Shown in pieces: positions 35,401 to 44,530 of a stretch of DNA of 64,000 nt. The position numbers were made by a program, and so were the translations under genes. Position 1 is the first letter of the stretch. Every line of letters begins with the position of its first letter. Location: assembly GCF_000742835.1 (NCBI RefSeq), contig NZ_CP008941.1:949001-1013000 (forward strand). The letters run 5' to 3'. Origin of the DNA: Candidatus Paracaedibacter acanthamoebae (lineage in GTDB: Bacteria > Pseudomonadota > Alphaproteobacteria > Paracaedibacterales > Paracaedibacteraceae). The notes under the pieces are model-generated. The model searched no databases and had not been told where the DNA came from. It saw nothing but the letters and a program-made list of their open reading frames with translations.

Positions 35401-36935
35401 ACAGAGATCTCACCGTCTTGGATAGAAGGAGCTGTGACTGTCGTGAGGAAGTCAGTGTACTTATCGTCCGTCAGTAACAGGTTATAGTGGTTGAGAGCCC
35501 CATTGAATGCTGTTACATCAAAAGCTTTTCCGCCGCGCATAGCGGCAACGGTGTGGAGTACCGTGATCGGCTCACCCTCACAATCATCTTCGTGGGTTAA
35601 TTTAAAATGGCCATTTTCCATTTTGGTGATGACCCGCAATTTCTTATCCAACAACCGAGCCAATAGATCAAAAACTGAAGAACTAATTTCATGACGACCA
35701 AGCCTGTCATTATATTGATCCTGTAAATTCTCGAGCATCTTATTATCGGCTGGGTCAAGTTGAGGCGCATAGGTTTGGATATACAGCGTATAAACCTCTG
35801 GGTTGTGAGCAAAGGTTTGTAGATCCTCATCAAAAGACAAATAACGATTGGCTTCCTCCATAAACTCGGGATACGTGGCTTGAAGATTGTGGGATTGAAT
35901 GTGGCAATACGTTTCTCTCCAGGTCGCATCTCTTGGAAGGCCCAAGGATTCGTTAAGCTGGTTGGTAACCCAATCATTTAAGCGATGTCTCAGTTGTTTT
36001 TGAGCCTTTAAGATTTGGAAATCGGCCCTCTGGGTGAAGGCTGTATTATCATCTAAGCAATCATTATCAAAAGCTTCAGCAATCTCGGGTGCTACCATAG
36101 CTCTTGCTTCTTCCACATCCTGGCAAGCCAACAACATCTCTACTGCTTCTTGACGGCTGATGCCCAAGCAGTTAAAGCCACAGTCGTTATTGACACCTGG
36201 AACAAACACTTCGTAAAACGTTGCCGGCTCGGTCGCTTCACGGCCAAAGCAAATAATCGGTACATCAAGGTTAACCGGGGCTTGGGCGGCCTCTCGGTCA
36301 GATTGAGTCGTAACGGTGACCGTCGTGCGAAGATGACGACAGGAATCCTCAATAACCGTTTTCTTTTTCCATTTCGTTTCAGAATGGGCAAACAACGGAA
36401 TGGCACCAAACTGACGGCTGCCGCCTGTTTTAATATCGGCAGCGGTGCCATAAAAACTCACCCCATTGGCCAGAGCATCGGTTTCGATATGCACAAACAA
36501 CTTCTCAAAGGTACTGCCAAAGGCGGTTTGGCGTTGGGCACGTTGATAGTAACCGCTGTCGGTATAAATTGTTTCAATCAAGGTTTGCGCATTGAGCGCC
36601 TTTGCCTTCACGACGGTCGGGCCCTTGTCAGAGGTGATGCTGCTGGAAGCGGCGGTTAAAAGGCCATTTACTTGAACGGCTGTACGCTCACCCGCGTGCA
36701 TCGTCGAATTGGTCAAGGTGATGTCCGCATCGGTCCTAAGGGTGTTCGTGCCCGTCGCTCGACTGTCATGATCCCTCAGCCGTGGTGTGAATGGCTTTAT
36801 GGGTATTGCCGCGCTCATTAGTTTCCGCCGAGCGAACAGTGCCCACACCGATGATGTGCGCTGAGCGAGCGTCTTGCGTGCCATAATCGAGGATGAGAGC
36901 GTCTCCTTCTCCTGTTGCAACAACGGTTCCGCCAA
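32403..36935 (-). CDS. Polymorphic toxin body with OTU-like domain and WHH nuclease tip, 1510 aa
   Basis: The annotated start is a TTG inside the upstream ORF. Sequence of the same style as the upstream protein begins near residue 55 (SRATGTNTLRTDADITLTNS), so this is probably the second half of a frame-broken giant gene. Residues about 240-490 look like an OTU cysteine protease: NNDCGFNCLGISRQEAVEML (Cys252 or Cys256) and the C-terminal LNHYNLLL (His483). Residues about 770-1120 are Gly/Ala-rich pre-toxin sequence (GGGLASLGATGGTAAAGG; GALGAMAAEVVAEG; AARNALDNN, reminiscent of the VENN region of CdiA). The last 90 residues are a WHH-type HNH/EndoVII nuclease: WHHHEEG (1478-1484), then IPKDIHKAVRHTGG. 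Immunity gene directly downstream. Confidence 0.82.
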   Translation of the reverse strand: MAEPLLQQEKETLSSSIMARKTLAQRTSSVWALFARRKLMSAAIPIKPFTPRLRDHDSRATGTNTLRTDADITLTNSTMHAGERTAVQVNGLLTAASSSITSDKGPTVVKAKALNAQTLIETIYTDSGYYQRAQRQTAFGSTFEKLFVHIETDALANGVSFYGTAADIKTGGSRQFGAIPLFAHSETKWKKKTVIEDSCRHLRTTVTVTTQSDREAAQAPVNLDVPIICFGREATEPATFYEVFVPGVNNDCGFNCLGISRQEAVEMLLACQDVEEARAMVAPEIAEAFDNDCLDDNTAFTQRADFQILKAQKQLRHRLNDWVTNQLNESLGLPRDATWRETYCHIQSHNLQATYPEFMEEANRYLSFDEDLQTFAHNPEVYTLYIQTYAPQLDPADNKMLENLQDQYNDRLGRHEISSSVFDLLARLLDKKLRVITKMENGHFKLTHEDDCEGEPITVLHTVAAMRGGKAFDVTAFNGALNHYNLLLTDDKYTDFLTTVTAPSIQDGEISVYSEGDALDIGMLTIGTDKIFLGASGSYAQEPVYDWYQRQEIKKKRRFNKLSGFAKTRRLESKHTYQVARPCTTISTNKKEIDLYGGKGVSLRGSVLQGGKLTVEAKEGLIHLLTTMGMDCVEVKKSSKDPLWQSKSQSFEYHENRQQCQFHYDEAQGGIEFKTPEGIVVELVTEKHSKADGKKNKGRPQEWQRLKDFSNTPGYEWIKLLDEREDVVRLYVDERHDSGRFAHQGMTAAAKIIITIIITLCTAGGGLASLGATGGTAAAGGAAASTVTFSSVVSSMAMGALQGGLAAASNQLMFSMINNRLNMKNVSREMTSSSTLNSIGQSAMTAGLGKGLSCATGIPTAGLHGFEEQAWGNAITALARLGTGLAFGEKPKDVLKSTAVNYAVDVASGTIANKIGDWRLLNIEKNLLSDYVSHKLMHGALGAASRSIAAKLLGQSRSEVQKSMLGGALGAMAAEVVAEGLRDHLQENCDKRLNRESDGKTPEEIIKLKGKIRTEELTKICAYGELAATVLTQACGGDLEAACSAARNALDNNFSQMMAGVKPANFKEGEWEEVKAILLQVVKDPSEQPDPLTDTLIQELRHFLKDGIEGLYKARQRLLEGEITDETIFKSAGATALDAIGLAYMVVDKANGGALSALVKTADLTTNVVGNTLGKIVEHGGGSKRTVQNTAEIGKIVGDIAIPLKGKPVGYTAKSGTTMQAVSHIEKRLSGLDLAGFVKLPGKNKINSEVFHAANHNRLPFEITRSANATRIYEDIRAVANGSNSGLGKNSVNSAWTISSSSKGSGLFTSQHGSKPPVTAEQWIQKTIPGKTITHRGSGTGTTPKLGRDLLTGKMEAKGKEVVRDNRPIAEATPKAANAGLSSSIGKNKNSHPRVRPINNRKPINSEYAGKTYPLENLPEELRRKYPHSVPFTGTGHPDFSRYAIKKVKIKVTGDHGIDFPAADKAAGLVKRPKDYTWHHHEEGKSMYLIPKDIHKAVRHTGGVAVNKTQ

Positions 36936-39900
36936 TCGAGGTGCTGATCTCAGCCGTCGTGTGGTTTGTCACAGCCCGCACACTGCCGGAGCGTTGAATG
37001 CGGTCTTCTTCCAAAGTTTGGGGCACATAGGCTTGCGGAACTAAATAGCGCTGACCATTGTGATTCACCGCTTGATAGAATAAGAGGAATGTATTGAGGG
37101 TCTCGAGAACTTGAGGGGTTATCGAAACCTCTAACGTTGCTAACTCTTCACCGGTGGACAAGGCGGCATTGTAGGCCGCGACGCCACTATGTCCTTGGTT
37201 ATCATAAATTCGCCCCGTGGTTCGATAGGAATGATGCATCAAAGAAAGGGCCTCAAGGGTCGGATCCATGCGGAAAGCAATATCGCGCGGAAGGTTCAGC
37301 GTTAGAACCCTGCGGAGTGGATCAAAGAAAGGCAAATTTGTCGGACGGTGAATCGGGTCAGATTGTCCAATCCCCAGAGCGATCCGTCCGTCGTCTGTGT
37401 GGGTGATAAGGGAATTGCCTCGAGCCATCCCGTCGGTCTCTGTATCGAGACGAGTGATTTGACTTTGCGCCCGTTGCACCGCAGCCATTAAGGCTTGAAG
37501 GTGAGACGCTGAAAGATTCGCCCTGATATGCTGCGCCGAGACATTACCGCCATCAACGCTTAATTCACCGGCTAGATTCAAGGAAAGTGTTTGTCCCAAC
37601 CCTAAGTTACCCCCACTGGTCCCCTGTTGAGAATAAAACCAGCGCGGATTGTTTCTTTTCCTATTGATTTCCCAGCAATAATTATAGTGTGGATACCGAG
37701 TGACGCCTAAAACAGTTCGCATTGTCTCTACGTTATCGATCCATCGGGTGTTGCAAATAAGATTACCAGCAACGAAGGCATCAACGCCTAAGAATTGAGC
37801 GCCCCCTTCTAATGTTAGAGACCCCAGTATAAACATATGAGGGACATAGGAGGTTTGGATCATTGCTCGGAAACTACAATAGTTCGCGTATGTACTTCCG
37901 TCCAGGAGAAAGTCAAGATTGGGTGTACGATGATATTTGAGGGTTCCCCTCTTAAAGTGGCTATCTCCCGTCACAATAAAATTCACATTTTGGAAATCCA
38001 TCTCAGGAGCTTCACACTCTAATCCATTAGCTTGGATACCACAAAAAGACGCTTTAACGCTGTTCTTAGCTTTTAAGATCAATTGGCTTTCTTGCGAACC
38101 AACCTGACTACCATTAGGCAGATAAAAGCCCCACCAATTAATAATATCGTGATTAGGATTAGGACACGCTGTATTGTAACTTCTCCCACCTCCTAAAAAG
38201 AGGGAAGCATGGGGCGTAACACGCGTTCTAACTTCATGAGAGGGAACAAACACTTTATCTCCTAATTCGATCACTCCCTCGATCGCTTCCAGGTAATTTT
38301 TTCCACGGGCCTGAATAGAACCATATTTTGCATTGATCAAATCTTTAACCTGGACATCAATCTCTCCCTGCTCAGCACGCATTTCTCCCATATGGGCGTT
38401 ATCAACGCCCACCGTTAAGGTGCCTGTCTCATTGATTTTAATATCGCCCGTCGTTGCGCGTAGCGATTTTCCGATAAAAACATGGTTGAAATTACTGAAG
38501 GAAATTCCCTTGGTCAGGATGTTTTGTTGGAATATAAGAGGCATTTGGCCATAATCATAATAAGGGTTTAAACTTACCTGTCCCAGGTTTGAAAGATCAT
38601 GCGGTTGTGACAATATCGTTTTATGCAATGGTGATGCAGAATTAATTGTCCATGTCCATGCCTGCCATTCTGTCCTGCCCTGTATAACATGCGTGCTGCT
38701 GAGGAGTTGGAGAAACTCATCAGCTAAAGGAAGATGTTTTATAGTCATGGAGGGGGCAGACACACTTCCGTTAATAAACCATATGTCACTGCTGTTGACG
38801 GGATGATAACCTTGATTATAAGAATAATCTGGAACCCTATTTATATTTCTATCTTGACTTAGATAGCCTTCGCTATAAACACGGGAATAATTATAAACTA
38901 AGGGGCCGTTTGCAATAAATTGCCCTTGGTTGTTTAAAAAGACCGTGAGAGCACGCCCATCAATATCTTGATAATTTTGATGAAGCGTATGACTCAGCTC
39001 TAAGCGACCGTGATTTCTGATCCACGACGTTAAGTCGAGAGATTCTGTATCCAAGGAGTCAATTGTCGCCTGGCCATGATTGTGCAACACGCCGCCAGGC
39101 ATAATCAGCAAGCCAATATCGAGCTCTGCCCCTTCCTTGTTGGTCAGTTTAGCCCCACTATGGAGCTTAGTGATGCCAAAGGTGAAACTATCGTGATTGA
39201 CGACAGATCGTCCCAGTGTAACCTCCTCAGCTTGGATCTCTCCCCGATTATGGATAGGGTGATGCTCCATTGCATTTTTGGTCTCAACGGTGAACTCTTT
39301 GGTGAGAATCTTGCCCTGCGCCCCATTGGTAAAATTGACAACATCCTGGCCAATGACAAAATCTTGTCCCGTTATTTCTGCTGATTTTTCTGCCGCTCCT
39401 GTATTTTCAAAAGTGCCAACTTTGACAACCAATCGGCCTTTGTCAGGTGTAGATAGCTTCGCGTTGTTGATAAAAGTCCCTGATCCTGATAGGGTGCCGA
39501 CTCGGATCTGTTCCGTCTCGTCCAATTGGCCTAAAATCCCACACTCTCCCTCATTTCGCAGGGTCGCGTTGGTCAGAGTGATGGTATCGAAGCTTGCCCG
39601 AGTATTGTTAACAAAGGTCGCTTGATCAGCTAGCGTGGTCTTCCCCAAATAAGCATGCTCGCCGTTAAAAGTGAAATCACCTCCTTGTTGATTGAACGCG
39701 TCGCATCGCACTCGGCCGGCATGAGAAACACCTTGCCGCCTGCTATTGATCCAATCGCAAGTGGTGATCCCCCTGATGATTAAGGTGGAGTCTTGCTGGG
39801 TTGTGGAAGGGATATAAAGTTGTTGGACTAAGAGCTGGCTTTTGTCACCCATCACCAATTCCGTCAGATTGGGCCCGAATTGCAGCTGACGGCCGATAAT

Positions 39901-41292
39901 TGTTGCCCCCGCCTCTCCTTGATCCGGCGATTCAAAACGGCGCACATCAATCTGGGTAACGCCATTGCTTTTGGAGGTTTGCAAATCTTTCTGGTTCGTA
40001 AATGTTCCCGTTCCTTGAATTCGGCTAACCCACAATAACCCATCATTGACAAAATGGTCATTAACCGTCAGGAATCCACCACTAAGATCGAGTTCCCCTA
40101 AATTCTGACCTTGGGCCACAGACAGCTTTCCGCTTCCGCTCGCCTGGCCAGAATTGATAAAGGACAGAGCCGTCGAAGCCCCGTCAAGACTTCCTAACGT
40201 CATTGTGTGGTCGTTCATCAGGGCAATATTTTGCAAAAGACTGTTTTGGTGATCAAGTGTTTGATTATTGAACAGAGTGAGATGATGCATCTCCCCACGC
40301 CGAGCTTGCATCCGCCCATTATTGACCAGCTGAGACGGTGTGGTGGGCGTGAGAGAATCAAACTTATAATCCTTTTGACTGATAATCTCGCCATCATTGA
40401 CGAAGTGTCCGCCAAATGTATAGCTCCCCTGATCCTTTGTCCGCATCGTGCCTGGATTGGCAATGTTCTGAGTAGCCTCAATGGTATGAGTATTTAAATT
40501 ACTCGTGACCCGGTTAATATAGCTATAGGTTTGAATCGATAACTTGGTCCCTTCCATCTCCCCATTATTCTCGACAACAGTTGCATGGGTGATGCTGTGT
40601 CCGTCACCCTCAACAAGCAGCTTGCCTTGATTGAGAAACCGCCCACCGCCCAAGTCCCACAGACCACCACTGGCCACATGAATAAAAGCGTCATTGCGAA
40701 ATTCACCGCGTTTCAGATAAAGGTTTTTTAACTGTTCATCCGTTTCCTTAAAGCCAGCAATACCAGAGTTGTGGGCATGCTTCGCCTTAAAATTGGTCAC
40801 CACATTCCCCCCCATTAACGTGCTGCCCTTGCTGCTAAGGTGCAGATTATGAATGGTACAATTCTGTAAGGTGATGAGGTTTTCGGTTTTGACTTTTAGA
40901 ATAGACGTGTCAGAAAGATAGTCAATATTATCCAGCACGATGTTGCCCATCAAATCAACTTTAATGATGCCAACATCGGGGACCATCCATTCAAACCAGC
41001 TACACGTATCGTTCTTTCCCACCACCGGCACAATGGTTCCTGTGGTCGATTGTTCTTCAAAATCCACTTGAGCCGAGGGAAGATCCTCTTTTTCGCCGGT
41101 CGCTATATCTTGCTTAACCACCCTCAGGTCTAAGAATGTAGAGTTCCCGGTAGAGTCGACGGTGCGATCAATGGATAATTTTAAAATATGGCTGGCCTTT
41201 TGAAATTCCGCCTCTACCGCAAACGACGATGCGATCACAAGCTTCGTATAGGAAACAATCACCAACGAAGACACAATTTTACGAAAAAACAT
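36766..41292 (-). CDS. Filamentous-haemagglutinin-like exported protein, N-terminal half of the toxin, 1508 aa
   Basis: The N-terminus is a signal peptide (MFFRKIVSSLVIVSYTKLVIASSFA). The remainder consists of short beta-rich repeats with N-G/NNG turns (for example FVNDGEI, LVNNGRM, FINSGQASGSGKL, FVNDGLL), the mark of a long right-handed beta-helix as in FhaB/CdiA-type proteins. It ends in THKAIHTTAEGS at a stop that lies 170 bases inside the next ORF. Its own last 60 codons and the start of the next ORF read as one continuous protein if one base is gained or lost near 36770. No TpsB-like transporter gene is in the window. Role: stalk for delivery of the toxin tip. Confidence 0.75.
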   Translation of the reverse strand: MFFRKIVSSLVIVSYTKLVIASSFAVEAEFQKASHILKLSIDRTVDSTGNSTFLDLRVVKQDIATGEKEDLPSAQVDFEEQSTTGTIVPVVGKNDTCSWFEWMVPDVGIIKVDLMGNIVLDNIDYLSDTSILKVKTENLITLQNCTIHNLHLSSKGSTLMGGNVVTNFKAKHAHNSGIAGFKETDEQLKNLYLKRGEFRNDAFIHVASGGLWDLGGGRFLNQGKLLVEGDGHSITHATVVENNGEMEGTKLSIQTYSYINRVTSNLNTHTIEATQNIANPGTMRTKDQGSYTFGGHFVNDGEIISQKDYKFDSLTPTTPSQLVNNGRMQARRGEMHHLTLFNNQTLDHQNSLLQNIALMNDHTMTLGSLDGASTALSFINSGQASGSGKLSVAQGQNLGELDLSGGFLTVNDHFVNDGLLWVSRIQGTGTFTNQKDLQTSKSNGVTQIDVRRFESPDQGEAGATIIGRQLQFGPNLTELVMGDKSQLLVQQLYIPSTTQQDSTLIIRGITTCDWINSRRQGVSHAGRVRCDAFNQQGGDFTFNGEHAYLGKTTLADQATFVNNTRASFDTITLTNATLRNEGECGILGQLDETEQIRVGTLSGSGTFINNAKLSTPDKGRLVVKVGTFENTGAAEKSAEITGQDFVIGQDVVNFTNGAQGKILTKEFTVETKNAMEHHPIHNRGEIQAEEVTLGRSVVNHDSFTFGITKLHSGAKLTNKEGAELDIGLLIMPGGVLHNHGQATIDSLDTESLDLTSWIRNHGRLELSHTLHQNYQDIDGRALTVFLNNQGQFIANGPLVYNYSRVYSEGYLSQDRNINRVPDYSYNQGYHPVNSSDIWFINGSVSAPSMTIKHLPLADEFLQLLSSTHVIQGRTEWQAWTWTINSASPLHKTILSQPHDLSNLGQVSLNPYYDYGQMPLIFQQNILTKGISFSNFNHVFIGKSLRATTGDIKINETGTLTVGVDNAHMGEMRAEQGEIDVQVKDLINAKYGSIQARGKNYLEAIEGVIELGDKVFVPSHEVRTRVTPHASLFLGGGRSYNTACPNPNHDIINWWGFYLPNGSQVGSQESQLILKAKNSVKASFCGIQANGLECEAPEMDFQNVNFIVTGDSHFKRGTLKYHRTPNLDFLLDGSTYANYCSFRAMIQTSYVPHMFILGSLTLEGGAQFLGVDAFVAGNLICNTRWIDNVETMRTVLGVTRYPHYNYCWEINRKRNNPRWFYSQQGTSGGNLGLGQTLSLNLAGELSVDGGNVSAQHIRANLSASHLQALMAAVQRAQSQITRLDTETDGMARGNSLITHTDDGRIALGIGQSDPIHRPTNLPFFDPLRRVLTLNLPRDIAFRMDPTLEALSLMHHSYRTTGRIYDNQGHSGVAAYNAALSTGEELATLEVSITPQVLETLNTFLLFYQAVNHNGQRYLVPQAYVPQTLEEDRIQRSGSVRAVTNHTTAEISTSIGGTVVATGEGDALILDYGTQDARSAHIIGVGTVRSAETNERGNTHKAIHTTAEGS

Positions 41293-42148
41293 TTATATTT
41301 CTTTCTATAAATAAAAACTCTAGATCACCAATAAAGGCCAGACTCACCAGCAGTAAATTCAAATCTAGATATCTTTAATTATTTGTTAACAGTTTTTCAA
41401 GAGGGTAAAATGCTGTTTTTGCATGTTTTTGGCAAAAAGATAAATTTTGTATAATAAATTTTGAAGGAAAATATTTTGAACAATAATTATTACGACTATT
41501 TTTATTTAAAATTTAAATATAAACAAATTATTTTTATATGATTTTAAATTTTATTAAAGTGTTGCTTGTTGGATGCAAAAGAGGATGACATATTGCTTGA
41601 AGCTATTCTACTACAAACAATTTTTTTCACAACTTGACTCTCTTGGAAAGCTAAAATTATGGCTTAGGAAAGGAAATAAATCAATATGAATTGACTGTGG
41701 AGCAAGATCGTAGGCGGCAATTATATGAATCTGTAATCTTTATCGAATATATCTTTCTGCAAAAGAATATCTCATAGTTCGCTTTCCATATATAAAGGCG
41801 AACTATTCTGATTCTTACTTTATCATAGTTAGATCCCCTCTTGCTTAAGAGAGTTTTTTGCCTTTAATATGGCTGCTTTGGAATGCGAATCAAATTCGTA
41901 TTTTTAGTATAATTGCGAACTTATTAAGGAAACAGCATTTTATGCCCTATCAATTTGTCAGAGAGCCAGTGCGATCAGAAGAAGCTGATCATTTATCAAC
42001 CACCCTCAACCCCGCAAAAATTCTGGATTGAATAAAGTCATTTAATGTGGGTTTAGTTTTGGGGATATTACCCTCCTCCTATGCAAAGGCATCATTTTTA
42101 CTTTCATTCAAATTCTTATTTATTGCTTATTTTCTATTTCTAACTATT
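41293..42148. other. AT-rich non-coding region with a small recombinase-like remnant
   Basis: It holds the promoter region of the haemagglutinin-like gene on the left. The only coding trace I see is a 29-codon frame at 41942-42031 listed separately. The rest has no plausible gene. Confidence 0.5.
41942..42031 (+). pseudogene. Possible N-terminal scrap of a tyrosine recombinase
   Basis: The frame MPYQFVREPVRSEEADHLST ends after 29 codons. It resembles the first residues of some phage-type integrases ('MPYQFVREPLTLDEAD...' from memory). It is too short to be functional; the assignment is weak. Confidence 0.3.
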
Positions 42149-42675
42149 TTAACTGTTTTTCCCCCTACAGAAGTCTTCAAGAAAATTGTTATATCTCTGC
42201 ATATAAAAATCATAATTAACCATTCTCATAAATACGCTATTGAGTCTCTGATTCTCCAATAATTCTCTCAAAACTTCCCCCTCTGAGGTTCTTACTGCTA
42301 GTTCTAACATAGTTTCGACATAGTGTGCTTCCATAAAGTTTATATCAAATTTAGAATTATTCGCATAATTTTTAAGGCAATAGTGAAGCTCTTTTAAAGC
42401 AGATTTCTTATCATCTGATTTATAAAAGAGGAACATTAAACCATTGGATAATAACAAATGATCGCATACATCTAATTCACTATGCATTTGTGGGGAGTTT
42501 CTTAATGCCACAAGTTGTTGCGCCAACTTAAGAGGGTCTTTAAAGTTGAAAGTATTTTCATAGAATACGCTTATACGAAGCATCTTTAAAAAATCAATAG
42601 GCTTTAGATCCTTATAATCTGTTTCAATAAAATCTATAATTTCATTAACTTGCTTAGAAACAAAGGGGTTTTTAG
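42149..42675 (-). pseudogene. Helical-repeat protein gene cut by an IS5 element
   Basis: A 144-codon frame begins at ATG 42583, but the same frame is open further upstream (PKNPFVSKQVNEIIDFIETDY) up to the exact left end of the IS5 element at 42676. The original gene therefore extended beyond and has lost its 5' part. The protein is helical (TPR-like feel) with LKELHYCLKNYANNS and EAHYVETMLELAVRTSEGEVLRELLENQ. Unknown family. No matching 5' fragment is found at the other IS5 half. Confidence 0.6.
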
Positions 42676-43701
42676 GGCGTTGTTGCGTAAATAGAAAAGG
42701 TTGTCAATAAAAGGTAAATGGAATTATCTCTTTTAAATAAAAAAGGATGCCGTATGCCTTATAAAGAACGTATTAGGCGCTCAGGCGCTATTCATAAACG
42801 TCAAAAGCACTATCGCCTACAGAATTGGCCAGACTATAATCAAGCTTTAATAAACAGAGGAGATCTCACTTTATGGTTTTGTGAGGATCTTCACCATAAC
42901 TGGTACGCGCAAAAATCCCCTATTCCTAAAAAAGGGAGGCCCCTCCATTATTCTGATCAGGCCATTACACTCATACTAACATTAAGGCTCCTCTTTAAAC
43001 AAAAGCTAAGACAAATTCAAGGGTTAGTCAAGTCATTGTTTCTCCTCCTGGGCCTTCAATTGGAGGTTCCTAATTATACGAGGTTAGTTATCTCGCCGTG
43101 GGACTGTTCCCCTACTTACTTACCAATTAGAAAAAATGGAAGATCCTGGCCATATCGTTATTGATAGTACAGGTATTAAAGTATTTGGAGAAAGTGAGTG
43201 GCTCGAAACCAAATATGGCAAACAATACAAACGTAAAGTCTGGCGTAAGCTTCACTTTGGCATTAACAGCAAGGGATTCATTATTTCTCGGATAATGACC
43301 ACTCATTTAACAGATGATAGATCCTGTTTAGACGCTCACCTTAAACAGGCGGATGCGACAAAGATTACGCAGCTTATTGCTGATGCGGGCTATGATGGTC
43401 AAAATGTTTACAGCCAACTGGAATCAGTCAACATTAAACCCATTATTCCTCCAGCTCGAGGATCTCCTTCACTGTCAGAAGAGCCCTGCTCTGTTAGACA
43501 AAAGGGTATTAATTACATTGATAAAAAGGGACTATACGCCTGGCAAACAAAAAATGATTATGGCAGGAGAGCAAAAGTAGAAAATACGATATACCGCTAT
43601 AAAGAGATGATCGGTCGTAAGCTTAATGCCAGGCTATAGGATAACCAAGATGCCGAATTACATCTTGGGTGCTTTATTTTGAACACTTTTACCAAACTTG
43701 G
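42676..43701 (+). mobile_element. IS5-family element (IS427-like), left half
   Basis: The left terminal repeat GGCGTTGTTGCGTAAAT is at 42676-42692. The element is interrupted at 43701 by an IS6-family element. The last 8 bases, AAACTTGG (43694-43701), are the IS6 target sequence. The missing right end, with the matching terminal repeat, is at 62295-62381 in reverse orientation. Confidence 0.85.
42718..43701 (+). pseudogene. IS5-family transposase, frameshifted and interrupted
   Basis: The first frame (42718-43164) gives the N-terminal domain (WPDYNQALINRGDLTLWF). The second (43136-43639) gives the DDE core: HIVIDSTGIKVFGESEWLETK and RKVWRKLH, later IADAGYDG and the final glutamate region VENTIYRYKEMIGRKLNARL. 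A shift near 43110-43136 separates them, and a TAG replaces a Trp codon at 43637. After the TAG the frame reads DNQDAELHLGCFILNTFTKLG and would finish as GMPESVKI in the detached right half. Inactive as it stands. Confidence 0.85.
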
Positions 43702-44530
43702 GGTTCCGTTGCAAATTCTTGAGAAGTTGTTAGGTTAAGGGTAAATTATCTAATAAATGGTCACTGCAATGAAACCTAAAGAGTTCAGATATCGACATTT
43801 CCTTCCAGAAGTTATCTTGCAATGCTTACGCTGGTACTTACGTTATCCCCTCAGCTATCGCCAATTAGCAGAAATGGTTAGTGAAAGAGGAATAAAGGTT
43901 GACCATACAACCATTTACCGCTGGATCCAGCATTACGCTCCCGAATTTGAGAAAAGGATACATTGGTATGCTCGACCTTCAGCTTGGTCTTTAAGAGTGG
44001 ATGAAACTTACATTAAAGTCAAAGGCCAATGGAAGTATCTCTATCGAGCCGTCGATAAATATGGGAGGACTGTTGATTTTATGCTGGCACATACTCGGGA
44101 CCTGGCCGCTGCTAAGCGATTCTTTAAAAAAATGCTGAAGCAATGTAAATATAGGCCTTCCTCTATTACCACAGATAAGCATTGTTCTTATCATACAGCT
44201 ATAGGAGAATTGAAGAAGGAGGGCATCTTAGATCAGAACCTGAAGCATAGGCAAATTAAATACCTCAACACCATCCTTGAACAAGACCATCGACGCATCA
44301 AACGCCGTACCCGGCCCATGTTAGGCTTCCAATCATTTAAGACGGCTAACCGAACGCTCAAAGGCATTGAAGCCATGGCCATGATGCTTAAAGAGCAAAC
44401 AATTTATTTGACAAAAAGCTATCAAGATCAGGTTCGTTTTTTCAATCGTCTTTTCAACGTTTACGCCTAAATTCTGTCCAGTCCCTGAGGGATTGCAATC
44501 TTAAATCACCTTATTTCCAAATTTGCAACG
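43702..44530 (+). mobile_element. IS6-family element, copy 1
   Basis: The left end GGTTCCGTTGCAAATT starts at 43702. The right end reads AAATTTGCAACG and then breaks off, missing the last five bases found in copy 2 (62382-63215). The transposases of the two copies are identical. Outer flank: 8-bp target AAACTTGG. Confidence 0.9.
43757..44470 (+). CDS. IS6-family transposase, copy 1
   Basis: 237 aa, with the HTH region (YPLSYRQLAEMVSERGIKVDHTTIYRW) and the DDE catalytic domain: WRVDETYIKVKG-like motif (SLRVDETYIKVKGQWKYLYRAVDK), SSITTDKHCSYHTAI, and HRRIKRRTRPMLGFQSF with the Glu region LEQDHRRIK. Complete, and probably active. IS6 elements move by replicative cointegrate formation and promote inversions and deletions. 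Confidence 0.93.
   Translation: MVTAMKPKEFRYRHFLPEVILQCLRWYLRYPLSYRQLAEMVSERGIKVDHTTIYRWIQHYAPEFEKRIHWYARPSAWSLRVDETYIKVKGQWKYLYRAVDKYGRTVDFMLAHTRDLAAAKRFFKKMLKQCKYRPSSITTDKHCSYHTAIGELKKEGILDQNLKHRQIKYLNTILEQDHRRIKRRTRPMLGFQSFKTANRTLKGIEAMAMMLKEQTIYLTKSYQDQVRFFNRLFNVYA

Noticed and set aside
36150..36659. Plus-strand 169-codon open frame
   Set aside because: Antisense to the OTU-containing toxin gene; composition and lack of motifs mark it as a shadow frame.
36766..36935. Programmed ribosomal frameshift joining the two toxin ORFs
   Set aside because: No slippery heptamer or obvious downstream structure at the overlap; a mutation or sequencing error is simpler. Left open as a finding on the split itself.
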